Origin: Maratus speciosus
Taxonomy: Eukaryota; Arthropoda; Arachnida; Araneae; Salticidae
Length of the DNA: 64,000 nucleotides
Assembly: GCA_963932465.1 (NCBI GenBank)
Contig: OZ010799.1
Span: 157,290,761 to 157,354,760 of the forward strand
Direction of reading: 5' to 3'
This document shows, one piece after another, positions 53,092-64,000 of the stretch (positions are counted from its first letter, which is position 1; each line of letters opens with the position of its first letter). The position numbers and the translations under genes are program-made. The notes below the pieces were generated by a model. That model saw nothing but the letters and a program-made list of their open reading frames with translations, searched no databases and had not been told where the DNA came from.

Positions 53092-55096
53092 ACTAGGAGG
53101 GTGTAGATACGGCATGTGCCCCGGGCGCCAGAACGAAGCGCGAAGGGGGGGGGGCGCCAATTGAAGATTTTGTTTGTCGTTTCATACAAAAACGCATATA
53201 CTACAGGGCTTAATTGGCGCCGGAGCCCGGCTCCGGTACTTCTCTGTTTTTAGTAAATATTCAAATATTGGTCGGAATTCACCGGAGCTCATAAATACAG
53301 GGCTCCGGAGCCCAGCACAACAGCGTTTCCGAAAAACTGAAATTACTTTTACCTTTCCTTCCCATTTCCAAGCTTTTGCATTCTTTTTTACCAAAGCACT
53401 TATATGTGACATAATGTGTTGCACACGTAGAAGATGGAGAAAAAATGGACTAAATTTTTATATCAGTTTTTGGGCTTAGACTGACTCGAGCTCAATCCGT
53501 ATTACAATTAAAATTTTATTTATTCATGTATATATATATGTAAAAATAAAAAAAAATTTTCCTGCTTTAAAATTACTTATTACTTTTCTATTTCAAATCA
53601 TTTTAATGCTATTTTGATCAAAATGAAGGGGAAACAGAAATCATGTTTTTCTATTTGAAATTTATGTCGGCGACGACGTGTTGATACGACGCCACTCAAG
53701 AGACTGAACAATGAATTTTCTTTCAGTTCGATTTTCTTTCCTAACAGTTAGATAATTTTTTATTGGCTGTTTTTTTTTAAATATATATCTAACCTGAAAA
53801 GAATATTTTCTGTTTTAGCCAACGAGCATCAGCTTGAGGTTTTGTTTGTTTGAGGTTTTTTGTCTTCTATTGCGTACGAGTATAAAAATCACGTTCGTTA
53901 GCGATTTTTCTATTTATTTTCTATCATGAAAGCTACGTATGCTAAGGCTCTGTTCTGCACATTTACAAAGTTACTTCCATCTGTAAGTAGATATTGTTAT
54001 TCTGATAGAAAGCAATCGAGCAATTTTTCCCCTTTTTCTATAAAATCATAGGTTCTTTCCGATAACGGTGTCAAAATTTTAATTTAATCTGATTTTCAGG
54101 GACTCGCCACAAAAGACTGTTATGCGGAAGAATCGATTAAAGTTTAAGATACGCACCTTTTATAGGAAATTGTAGAACATTGTTCCATTCTTCAGCATAT
54201 AAATATTAATTTCTGTAAATTTCATTCATTTTTTCTTAAAAATGCATAGCTGCGAACTATCCTTTTTTTGTGTGAGCACTATTTGCTAATCATAATTCTT
54301 ACCATATTTAATGGCGGAATTCTGCAATTAATTAAATTTAAAATTAGGCAAAGATTACTATTCAGAAGGAGGTATAACTAAAAAGTGGAAAAGTTGACAG
54401 CTAAGTATATGCTGATAAATATATTTAAAATTTTTATTTTGCTAAAGAAAAAAAAATGCTTTAAATTTTGCAAATAACGTATGAAATATAAATAGGCAGA
54501 TTGGAGTGACGGGGAGGAGGGGGGGCGGTACGATTGTTGTACCGGTACCGCAGAATATTGCTCCGGTACTTTTTGTTAGAAATTAAGCCCTGATATACTA
54601 TATATATATACATATGAAATACAAAGAAACTCGCAAACTAAATGTTAAACCTATGGGAGCATTCTTTTCAAATTTGTAAAAGTAACTTTATATCTATATT
54701 TAAAAAAAAACTGCAACCAAAATCGAAAAAGTAAACACTAACCAGGTTAGAATTCAGTCTCTGCTATTCTAAGCAAGAAAAAAAAAATCATTTAAAATTA
54801 TTAATATGTAAGTGAGAAAAAAAAAACTGCCATAGGCTTTACATTCGCGATCCAGTTTCTTCACGTGACAAGTGTAGGCTCTTGACGCTTAAGCTAATGT
54901 TAATTCTATGGGAGCGTTGTTTACTCATTTCTTGCTAGCATTTTAATCATTATTAAATGATTTTTATTTTTAAAGGACTTTTTCTTCTTTTTTTGTATAG
55001 AGTACTTGCAGTCAATAATTTTATTGTGTATGAGGAGGCGGGGGGGGGGGGGGGACTATGTTTGCCCCGTGCCAACAAAAGCTAGTTTCGGCCCTG
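53092..55096 (+). mobile_element. hAT-like MITE family A, copy 1, interrupted
   Basis: Ends CAGGGGCAAAACTAGGAGG and, mirrored, CAGGGCCGAAACTAGC. Near each end are blocks with GCATGTGCCCCGGG and TTTGCCCCGTGCC. Removing the hAT insertion at 53204-54592 and one duplication leaves about 608 bp, the size of the inverted copy at 55523-56133. Flanks CCACTCGA and CCATCGGA are only partly alike, so it is the older copy or its duplication has decayed. Confidence 0.7.
53204..54592. mobile_element. hAT non-autonomous element with perfect duplication
   Basis: ATATACTA at 53196-53203 and 54593-54600. Ends CAGGGCTTAATTGGCGCC and, mirrored, CAGGGCTTAATTTCTAAC. CCGGAGC / GCTCCGG and CGGTAC words cluster near both ends. 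The uninterrupted relative (55523-56133, inverted) has the empty site. No intact transposase is present in the 1389 bp. Confidence 0.88.
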
Positions 55097-55522
55097 CCAT
55101 CGGATAATTTGTTTTCTCCGCCCACCCAAGTTTCATTAATTTATTTTGTTATTCATTTATTTATTTAATCACGGAAATAAATTTTGGTTTTATTGACGTT
55201 CTCAAAATAATTTCATTTGAAAAAGACTAAGGGCAACAATTAGACTACAAGAGAATAGAAAGCCTCTTCAGCGGATGTATAATTAAATTTCTGAAAAAAC
55301 AAAATTTCCTGTATATTTTCGATGCATTTGTTTCAATGTCTTGAATCAATAAAACATTTAGGTGAGTAAAATGTATATTTTTCCTGAAATATAGTTGTTT
55401 TTGTTTTTTTCACTTTCAATAATTAGCAATTTTTGTGTAATTCATAATAAATATTAATGCATTTATAAGAAGGAATGTATAAGAATATAATTTAATAAAA
55501 TAATAATGTATATTGTATTTAG

Positions 55523-56133
55523 CAGGACCGAAACTAGTCTTTTTTGCACCCGGGGCAAACATTGATTTTGCCTCCCCCCCACCCCCTCCTCGCGCACAAT
55601 AAAAGTTATGAACCGCAGGTACTCTATGCAAAAAAAGAAAAAAAAAATCCTCAATAAATAAAAATCATTTAATAATAATTAAATGCTAGCAAGAAATATG
55701 TAAACAACGTTCCCATAGTATTAACATTAGCTTGAGCGTTAAGAGCCTACAATAGTCACGCGAAGAAACTGGATGGCTAGTGTTAAACCTATGGGAGCGT
55801 TCTTTTTAAAATTTCTCACTTACATATATTAATAGTTTTAAATGATTTTTTTTTCCTTGCTTAAAAGAGCTGAGATTGAATTCTAACCGGATTAGTGTTT
55901 AATTTTTCGATTTTGGTTGCAGATTTCTTTTTTATTAAGTTACTTTCACTTTCACAAATTTGAACAGAACGTTTCCATAGGTTTAACATTAGCTTGCGAG
56001 TTTCTTTGTATTGCATATATATATACATTATTGTATGAAACGACAAACAAAATCTTCATTTGGCACCACCCTTCGCCTTTCGTTCTGCCGCCCGGGGCAC
56101 ATGCCCCCTCTGCACCTCCCTAGTTTTGGCCCT
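55523..56133 (-). mobile_element. hAT-like MITE family A, copy 2 (inverted, uninterrupted)
   Basis: GTATTTAG at 55515-55522 and 56134-56141. Ends CAGGACCGAAACTAG and, mirrored, AGGGCCAAAACTAGGG. It carries CCCGGGGCACATGCCCC and CACCCGGGGCAAAC, matching copy 1. It lies only ~430 bp from copy 1 and in the opposite orientation. Confidence 0.82.
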
Positions 56134-56141
56134 GTATTTAG

Positions 56142-56855
56142 AAAAAACACAATTTGACTTCGAATTATCCTCTTTAGTTATTCGTTCCTTCCTCGCCTAT
56201 CCCTCCACATATACGAACTAAAAAGAAAAAAAAAATGTATGTGTTATTTTACTGAAACATTTTTGAGCCCACTCTTACCGTAAAGTACAGAAAGTAAGCC
56301 CCCCTCCGAATATAAACCCTCCCCCCATATATGAGAATTTTTCCTTTTTTGAAAGAGTGCGATTTATAACGCCTCCCCTTAACCTTTAATCTACTGCTGG
56401 TACTTATAACCCAGATAGCATGAACATTAGCAGCAAGTTTGATTTTTTCTGATATTATCTTGCCGTGACAAATTTTAATTGCGAAATTCGCAGAAAATCT
56501 CCCGCAAGGGACCATCACCCACTTGCATGAGTAGTTTGTTGTGAAATTGGTGGTAAGACTGTCTTTAATTCACGAAAGTGACGAAAGCAAAAAATCCCTC
56601 TGTTGAGAGAATAGACAATCAGCAGATACGCAGAAATTGCAGAAATTGTATTCGGTGGCACCAATTTTTTTTAAACGCGATACTTATCAAATACCAAAAA
56701 AGGCTCGAATTGAAAAGTACAAATGTTATCCTAACTTGTTTATGGTGGTAAAAACAATACTCGCAACTTAGCGGTGCGTATGCATCAATAGACCTGATCA
56801 GGTCTATGGACCCCTTTGAAGTGATTAAACTTATAGTCATAGCTGCCAGCTTTCC
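56142..56855. other. Stretch without assigned feature
   Basis: Slightly higher GC. A GTCTATGGACCCCTTTGAAG segment at 56800 and a GGTGGCACCAA motif (also near 53040) hint at further repeat fragments, but ends were not found. Confidence 0.4.
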
Positions 56856-57249
56856 ACTAATCTTCCGTAATATATGCATACTTGCCAACCTCCCGCTTTT
56901 TTTAAATCAACAAAATATAATTTATACCAGAAATTTTATTTGATAAATGAACTCATTTAGGATTCAAATTACTGCCACATAGAAGAAAAAAAGATTTAAT
57001 TTAATAAATTTGCTGGTTGAAAATATGTTTTCCCATTTTAAAGAAAGCTGGTGGTTAGCAAGTATGTAATATGGTTTAATTTGACGTAGGTTAACTACGT
57101 TTCGAACCAGAAAATTTATTTCATGATTTTTTATTTATTTAATATCAGGTTTCTACTTGGAACATGGTTAAATTCATTTCTTTGAAAAAATTCTGGTTCG
57201 AAACGCTTAATCCAGGGTCAAATTAACTCGCGCATTACGGAAGATTAGT
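56856..57249. mobile_element. 394-bp inverted-repeat element
   Basis: Ends ACTAATCTTCCGTAAT and its mirror ATTACGGAAGATTAGT. The interior has an inverted pair around TGGTTCGAAAC / GTTTCGAACCA (57175-57215 and 57100-57115). No target duplication was recognised. Confidence 0.55.
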
Positions 57250-58100
57250 TTGATGTTAGCACCTATGCTTATAGTGTAACAGTTGTAAACAGTTAATGTG
57301 GTATGGTAAGATTACTATTTTGTAGTATTTTTGATTACTTGTTTGACGTTAATTTGCAATAAATTTGATACAGCATGACTTTAACTTGCCCGACAAGCTA
57401 GCTGCAAGTTCAAAGTGTAGTGACTTCGGCGTTTGCATTATCTTGCTGCAGTCTTGTTATGAACTTTCAGTCTTGTCAAGCTGAGCTTTCTGCAACGTTG
57501 CAGGTTTTCAAAGGAAGACTTCTGCAAATTTTCTGCAAACTAAAAATGCTATGTGAAAAGTACCATTAAAATAACTTGTTATAAAATTCATTTAATACAT
57601 CGATTAGTTGTAATACAGTTTAGAATGAGTTATAGATACATTACTTTATCTTGTTCCAAAAGCATTATTGGTTACACAAAACAAAAATATTTTTAAAAGG
57701 ATGATTTATTTTGCCTTTGCATCTTTTCAACTTTTTTGGCGTTGGGGTGGGTGATTTTCAATTCGGAAATATTTCTACATTTCTATTGTAAGAATATTAT
57801 ATTTGTACATTTCCTAATTCTACTTTTCTGAGAGCACAGTGCCAATTTTCCGAGAGCGAGGGGTGATTATTTTCCGAAATATCCGCAAATTTAAGGCATT
57901 TAGTTCCGAAATTAAAAAGAATAAATATATATATCATCAGTCCGGAAATTTGGACATAAAAAAATCTCATTTTTTTCTTGACATTAAACCCTCATAATGC
58001 ATATTTTTTACAAGAATATGGATAGCGCAAAAAATCGCAAATTTTGTCAATCGATTTCGGAAAAAACGCATGAACTTCGATTAACAAAGCATAGTTTAAA
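57250..58100. other. Stretch without assigned feature
   Basis: CTGCAA/TTGCAG words are frequent between 57370 and 57540 (CTGCAAGTTCAAAG, CTGCAACGTTGCAG, CTGCAAATTTTCTGCAAAC), giving small hairpins. Nothing coding was seen. Confidence 0.45.
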
Positions 58101-58188
58101 AATGGGAAAATGAAACGAAGATCGTCAAAAAATCGCGAAAAAATAGTCGCGAAAATATATTGCGAATTTTGTCAGTCAGTCAGTCAGT

Positions 58189-58221
<33 letters not shown>

Positions 58222-58390
58222 CGTCACTTGATCTAAAAAAGGGAAATAAAATGCAAAATTTCATCAAAGGAGCGCGGAAAAAAACACGAAATTTGTCATT
58301 TCGTCAAAGAGATCGTAGGGGAAAAAACACGAAATTCTTAAATTCGTCAAAGAGATCGTAGGGGAAAAAACGCAAATTTTGTGAAACGAA
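58101..58390. repeat. Short tandem repeats with TCAG and A runs
   Basis: GTCAGTCAGTCAGTCAGTCA at about 58170 runs into a ~30-base A-run. Downstream TTCGTCAAAGAGATCGTAGG is duplicated about 42 bases apart (near 58297 and 58340). AATCGCGAAAA words recur. Confidence 0.7.
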
Positions 58391-59220
58391 TACAGGTCAG
58401 ATAAGCGGATTTATCCACGGGTCGGATTTCTTTCTTTCTTTTTTCATAAGTACGTTTGTGATCATTTTAATTTTTATTTATGATTTTTCTTGAACTGAAT
58501 TAAAATATTTAAAAATCTGCAACAGCTCCAGTAACTAGATTTTATCTAGAGTATATTTTTTTACTGGTTGGAGTTAACTACATTTTTGCAATATTGTTCA
58601 GATGAACTTGTTTACCAAATTTATATTTAACATTATTTATGCTTTTTATCTTTTCAATACCTATTTTTAGATCTCATGAAACTTTTTTTCTTCTCCTTCA
58701 CGCACCTTTTTCTCGCCGTGCGCCATTTTTACCTTAATTATATAAAGACGTAGCACCTATAGTCATCGTTCGGTCCGTTTGTCTGTCTCTCCGCATATAA
58801 CAGAGCAAAAACTACCCAACAGAATGGTCTGAAATTTTAAATATATAATTGTTGCAAAATTGTGTCGAGTCATTTCAAATTTTATGAAAATCGGAAGTAT
58901 ATTTTAATTACAGGGACAGTCAAAAGTTTTCCATTACATTACGGCCAATGGGAAAAAATTATTTCAAGTGCATTTTAACGATGTTACAGCCTTTCGAACA
59001 GAATGAAATTGATATGCACTTATGAAGTGCAGTAAAACGAACATTCAGCACAATATGCGGTGCGAAAAATATTTATAAAACTAGTTATTGTACGAATGCA
59101 CCTCATTTGCCCCGTTTGACGTGCAGTTTCCAACTTGTTAATATTTAAGTACACTGTTAAATAATCTGCTGCAAACGGCCCAGTCATTCAATCGTTTCTA
59201 TTAGGCCGGCAGACGGCTGC
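58391..59220. other. Possible fragment of a TCTG-tract arthropod repeat
   Basis: Around 58740-58930 GTTCGGTCCGTTTGTCTGTC is followed by AACAGAGCAAAAACTACCC, a layout I associate with the 5' part of dispersed arthropod repeats. No end could be fixed. The remainder is unassigned. Confidence 0.35.
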
Positions 59221-59812
59221 ACAAACTATCACCTCATCGAGTTGAGGCCGAGATTAGTTAAAACTTGATTCGCATATTAAAATGAAACTGCTCTGCCAAG
59301 TCATATCTTAGTGGAAAGTACTCTTCAAACCGGATTTTAGTGATTGACCGGTAGGTTTACCATTGTGTTTTCTTGCTCCCAGCCTTCCATGTCTTCATAC
59401 CTTTGAATGCAGGAAAACGCAATGACTAGAGAACAGGAATTCTGCTTTTTCAGAATTTAGTGTCGCCCCCGGCATTTCCATTACTTCATTTTCTTCTGGT
59501 TTCTATTATTATGAAATAGCCATTATAAATGAAGCGTTAGGTGAAGATGAAAGAGCAGTCGTAAAAAGTTAGAACTCTGATTTTCTGGTCAAAATGGAGA
59601 AAAAAAAATGGACATAATTTTTTTTCCAAATGTGCGATGGTTAGAAGTTTTTAAAAATGCTGTTAGAGTATTTAATCGCACAATGAAACATCGGCTTTTG
59701 TTTTACGGCTAGCGTACACAAGGTAACGTCTTGGAGACAAAATAAGCTGGGAGAAAGAAATAGCATACCGGGGGCTAATAAGCCTACCGATCAATTACTT
59801 AAAATCTGATCT

Positions 59813-60742
59813 CAGGGTTCGTACGGGTACCGTTATTTTCAAGGCCTAATATTAGTATTTTTTTATAGAAAAATAAATCTAGTTTAAGGGGTCAGGTAAC
59901 CTTTGAAGCGTCCGAAAATCGAATTTTTTTTTTAAATAGCTTATAATTAAATATGATTCTTTAGCAACATTTAAAAGAAAATCCCATACGAAAATTCGTA
60001 TTAGAAGAGAAGTTATGTCTAAAACACTTTGAGCTTTTGCTATATGATCAACGTGTGATTCACTTTTTAAATTTCCAATTTTCTCAAAACAGCGATTTTG
60101 ATCATTGCGCGCACGATTTCTGAAAAACGGTTACCTAGAATTTCCCGAAATTTTTGTTGTAAGTATTAAACGTACACAAGCATAAAATGACCTATTCTCA
60201 AGTAAGAAGTTTAGAATTCACGACTACATTTGTATAAAAAAAATCTCGATATTTCGAATTACTTAAAAAAAAACAATTTTTTTTTCTCGTGATCTACAAG
60301 TTTCATTTTTTTCATTGTAGGTCATTTTGAAAACGCTTTATATCTGTACTCGTTAAAAAAAGTCTTGGCTTGTTTCAGCTATTCAAATGGTAAAAATCAT
60401 GCGCGCAATGCATTCAAGAATAATTCTTTCGTAAAAATTGTATTATCTTCAACAATAAATTAAAAAAAACTATATATGTGTATACCTTTTTTAACAACTT
60501 TAATTAATAAAATAAATCGTTCCTAACATGTTTTTTCAATTTTTTAATTAAAAGTTAATTAGTTAAAGAGTGACTGCAAATCTTACAGAGGTCACTTTTC
60601 CATGTACTTTATTGGTTCAAAGGGTACCTGACACCTTTAAACGCGCAACAATTCGACTTATTTAAGAAGAGATTTCCATGAAGAAAATACTGGTACCAAA
60701 GAGTTTTTTAGTTTGGAAATTCAAGGACCTTTACGAACCCTG
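59813..60742. mobile_element. GGGTTCGTACGG-family element, long copy
   Basis: TGATCT at 59807-59812 and 60743-60748. Ends CAGGGTTCGTACGGGTACCG and CCTTTACGAACCCTG. Its own sequence matches the 177-bp copy at 19237-19413 (CGTTATTTTCAAGGCC, AAAATACTGGTACC) once the TTAA insertion is removed. Confidence 0.75.
59888..60635. mobile_element. TTAA-type element nested in the previous one
   Basis: TTTAA at 59883-59887 and 60636-60640. Ends GGGGTCAGGTAACC and, mirrored, GGTGTCAGGTACCC. The uninterrupted copy near 19300 reads CTAGTTTAAGCGGACG, which fixes the target. The ends resemble those of 30086-31222. Confidence 0.75.
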
Positions 60743-60880
60743 TGATCTGGAGGTGGTTTTCACCAAGATATGACATGGAAGACCAGTAGCATTTTAATGT
60801 GCAAACTGACTTTTGTCTAATCCTGGAATTTTAGCCTTCAACTCGTCGAGATTATGGTCGTCTCCCGGTCTATATACATA

Positions 60881-61263
60881 ACGATGGTTACTTGGCCATA
60901 ATTTGGAGCGTACTCATTGGTCAGGTTAGAGATAAAATACGGTTATGTGAAAACACGGAAACAGAAATGGAATTGAACTTCGGAAAATATTTTTAGTAAA
61001 TATGAATGTATTTTTTTTTTAATGATACACTTTTAGAAAGGAAAAGGTATCCCAAAAAAGTGGGTATTTATTTGTTTATTTATTTCCATCCTGGAAGCGA
61101 ATGCGACAATTTCAAGTTGCAGAAATCCGAGCAAAAATGTTTTTTCAAATAGTAAACATTAATATTTTTTAAAACAAAAGATGCCTTTAGACTGAATAGG
61201 TACGGTGAAAATACTTTCTTTTGTACTTTTCTTCCTTTTGTAACTCTACGGGGAACACGGTGA

Positions 61264-61303
<40 letters not shown>

Positions 61304-63100
61304 GCATTTTGCAATGTTTATTATGATTTTGAATTAATATATTGATTAATTATATAAAAAATAAAAATATAGATATAGGAGGCTTAGAAGCATTTGGACC
61401 TGCTTTCATCTACCTTCATCCAAATTTCACACACACGCACAGATAGACAAACACTTTTCTTTTACTAATACAGATATAAGCAAACCAATTTGAAAATGAC
61501 ATCTGAGTAGGTTTTCTTGCATCAAAGGCATAACAATCAGAGTATGCTGCAAGATATAGTATAAAGTTGTTTATAAACCGCCACATACACCTGCACAGGA
61601 TATAGAACTCTATTAAATCCCGACATTCTTATAACAAATCCAATAATACCGCACCCTAACTGAGTAGGGGGGGGGGATAAAATCAACCCGCTTCGAAGAA
61701 TGTAATTAAGCCAAGTCGATCTCGAATTGAATTTCATAGCAACCAACATTCCGTTTTTTTCGAGTGAAATTAATGTATTTTAAACAAGAAATTTTACTTA
61801 ATAATTGAAATTAAATTAATAGCACATAGAAACAAAATGTATTATTTTATTAAATAATTTATCTAGTGCAGAAAATATTTGTTTGTCTCGAGGAAAAACA
61901 AACAAACCCCGAAAAGTTGCCAGTTATGTAATTTGATATTTAAAATAGTATTAGCATGGACAAATATTTTAAAGTTACACAAAGTATGGAAATTACAGAG
62001 GTATACTTTCCTTCTGTATTTAAAAAAATATCCTCAGGACTTAAGGAGAAAGGATTAAAAGTAAATTTCGTACATAATTATTCGATTTGATGTTCTGTTT
62101 TATTATTATTTTCTAAACTATTATGTATCTGCTATTCAAATGAGGTGTTTGAATGCAATTTTAAGTAAATTTTTTTATCTTAAAAACCAATTTTAATGCC
62201 ATTCCCAACGGTAATAACGTTAAACTATATGTAAGCCTTTTTTTTAATTACATAAAATCAGACATTAATTATGCCATAACATTAGGGCCATAAACAAAAA
62301 CAACAAACTAACAGAGTCGCATTAACGTAATGATCTTTTAAAAATAACCGTTATATTCTGGGATAAACTTTTAACGTCTTATTTTATTTCCATGGCTATA
62401 ATATTATTTTCCGCAATCAATTTCGGTGTCGATAAATGCTTTTAACATAAAAGATCCCCAAACAAATAAAAAGGTCGCCGAAATCACCGTCGCTCAATGC
62501 TTTTCGTAATTATCGGTAAAAACATTAGTGATTTTTACTTTTTGTCTTATTGACTGCCATTAGCTTTTGTTTTGGGAATTCACGTTTATAATAAAGTATA
62601 GCTTTATTTCTCTTTCTCTCCACAAACTATACTTTGATGAAATAAAAACTGTTTTGTTCATTTGATGAAACATAAGATAAATAAATATATTTCCGCTTAG
62701 TTAAGGTAAATTTTTAATGGTTAAATCATAATAGTCGTTATTAAAACGCAAATATAAGTTTACAACAAGAACTAAAAATCCTGCATACAGCATAGATTAT
62801 GAAACACTTTCCAACATATTCAAAATACTATAATAAATCTTCACAGCTTACTGATGTGAAACATGACGTCCAAATGAAGAATTTGGAAAATGCATAACGC
62901 ATCTGATAACCCGATTTCTGCTATTAACATGGATAGTCGATAAAATATAAGACTTTTTGCAGTCTTTTATATGATCTATGCATACTACATAGTACATAGT
63001 ATGCTCAAATATAGTTCATTTAAATGCACAGCACAGTTGAAAATTTCCACTCAGCAATTTCCGCCGACGAATTTCCGCCTGCCAAAAATGTCACATTTTT
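60881..63100. other. AT-rich stretch with homopolymers
   Basis: A long A-run lies at 61265-61301 and a G-run near 61667. ACATAGTACATAGTATG near 62989 is a small palindrome. No elements with defined ends or coding sequence were seen; this is the longest feature-poor region. Confidence 0.5.
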
Positions 63101-63103
63101 GGT

Positions 63104-63412
63104 AAAATGGCACATGACACGTGTCTGGCACAGATTTTGTGCCGACTAAAGTGTCTGTCATTTTCAAAATATTTTTTTCTAAGCAGAAATATTATTCTGC
63201 CTCAATCTCAGCGTGCCTCAAATACCTTTTTTGAGTAGTCAAAAAATGGCACTTGACGCGTGTCTGGCACAGTTTTGGGGCCGACTAAAGTGTCTGTCGT
63301 TTTCAAAATATTTTTTTCTAAGTATAAATATTATTCTGTTTCAGTCTCAGCGTGCCTCAAATACCTTTCTTGGGTAGTCAAAAAATGGCACTTGACACGT
63401 GTCTGGCACAGT
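63104..63412. repeat. ~140-bp tandem repeat, about 2.2 units
   Basis: AATGGCAC anchors near 63106, 63244 and 63385. Units share CACGTGTCTGGCACAG (or CGCGTGTCTGGCACAG), GCCGACTAAAGTGTCTGTC and CAGCGTGCCTCAAATACC. The 106-codon open frame across it follows the repeat and is not considered a gene. Confidence 0.8.
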
Positions 63413-63594
63413 TTTTGGTCCACGATCCTTCAGCCAGACATTCGATTTTGTATTCAGCCATTACAAAAGAAGTGTTGCACAAATTTTCAGTGTGCCTCAA
63501 ATACCTTCACTAAAATGTTTAATAGCTCTGGGACTAAGCTAATTGGTGGGACATCTCCTTCATCTGACATCGTCTCCTGACATCTGTTATACAT

Positions 63595-63855
63595 GGTCGC
63601 AAGTCTAACAGTCACTGCAGTGAAACAAAATATGGGATCTTTCATACGTCTCATTATTACTCTCTAATGATCGTTATATGGTCACTCCAGTGAAAAGTCT
63701 CTTGTGACTGTTGCTTTGTGATGGGTCATAAAGTGACATTATTATGACGTCACCATCTAATTATCACGTGAAGGTCCTTTGAAGTCATTAACGGCATTGA
63801 ATTCTGATGAGTCACCAAATAATGTCACAATGAATTCACATGGTGACTTCCAGGC
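63595..63855 (+). repeat. One-armed relative of foldbacks F1 and F2
   Basis: Shares ATGGTCGCAAGT, ACAGTCACTGCAGTGAAACA, TTTCATACGTCTCATTATTA and GTCACCAAATAATGTCACA with the left arms of F1/F2 in the same order, and includes one TGACGTCA (63745-63752). Neither the CACTGG end nor the second arm is present. Confidence 0.7.
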
Positions 63856-64000
63856 AGCGTTGCCGCATATGGTTGATTTTTTATTTAGGCGTTCATAATT
63901 CTTACTAGTAAGTTTTAATAGTTATTTTTGCTTTGTGGAACAATGGAACAATGTGAGCAGTGTTCTTAAATTCCCTAGGTTGCGTTGCAACTTTACATCC

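Larger units (their letters stand above)
59221..60880. mobile_element. Foldback element hosting two nested insertions
   Basis: The left arm (59221-59425) is the inverted match of the right arm (59770-60880 after removing the insertion): AAGATATGAC..GG.AGA, CATTTTAATGTGCAAAC and CAACTCGTCGAG on the right versus CTCGATGAGG-type and GTCATATCTTAGTGGAAAG on the left. A single-arm relative is at 24900-25170. Confidence 0.6.

Noticed and set aside
63260..63580. 106-residue frame near the right edge
   Set aside because: Runs through a 140-bp tandem repeat and into unrelated sequence; no domain recognised.
1..64000. Host protein-coding exons, rRNA, and integrated viral genes
   Set aside because: None could be supported. 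Short exons with splice sites cannot be excluded by eye in AT-rich intronic sequence.

Overview
The window is AT-rich eukaryotic DNA with no recognisable host gene. The only long intact reading frame is a Ty1/copia retrotransposon Pol (885 codons, 41606-44263). Almost everything else is transposon relics, MITEs (short non-autonomous DNA transposons), foldbacks, satellites and minisatellites. The mix (Tc1/mariner-type TA MITEs, hAT MITEs with 8-bp target duplications, TTAA elements, Helentron/DINE-like elements with internal minisatellites, tRNA-derived SINEs) suggests an arthropod. A chelicerate such as a spider is my guess from general familiarity, not something proven here. The window is best read as intergenic or intronic DNA. 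|| Layout. 1-7.8 kb: the end of one element, then two head-to-tail ~3.6-3.8 kb copies of a long non-coding repeat, the first carrying a TTAA foldback. 8.3-15.8 kb: TA MITEs, a 2.5 kb inverted-repeat element with a broken Tigger/Jerky-like transposase tail, and a small hAT MITE. 15.9-20.4 kb: two copies of a dispersed repeat ('unit B') flanking a 2.3 kb element with GC-rich inverted ends; the second copy holds three nested insertions. 20.9-28.1 kb: Helentron-like H1 and H4, a second Helitron-like relic, foldback F1, a hAT MITE and a 112-bp tandem array. 28.1-34.9 kb: an inverted pair of repeats, a SINE with a 15-bp target duplication, nested TTAA/TA MITEs, a pogo-like MITE, and a frameshifted gene tail with a Cys-rich domain. 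37-41 kb: a 142-bp tandem array split by a hAT element, head-to-head SINE copies, and a TGAC/GTCAC-rich block with four TGACGTCA palindromes. 41.2-44.5 kb: a young copia element that has lost gag and protease. 45.4-51.6 kb: a ~250-bp satellite array interrupted by H2, H3 and F2. 53-57.3 kb: an inverted pair of one hAT-like family, one copy containing a complete hAT insertion. 59.2-60.9 kb: a three-deep nest. 63.1-63.9 kb: a 140-bp tandem repeat and a third, one-armed GTCAC element. || The parts do not form a pathway. What the window does offer is a stratigraphy: several insertions can be checked against an uninterrupted relative within the same 64 kb, which gives exact target duplications and relative insertion order. 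The candidates most likely to be new are the Helentron-like family with ~144-152 bp internal arrays, its repeated insertion at one position of a satellite unit, the GTCAC-patterned foldback family, and the orphan Cys-rich gene tail lying between inverted repeats.
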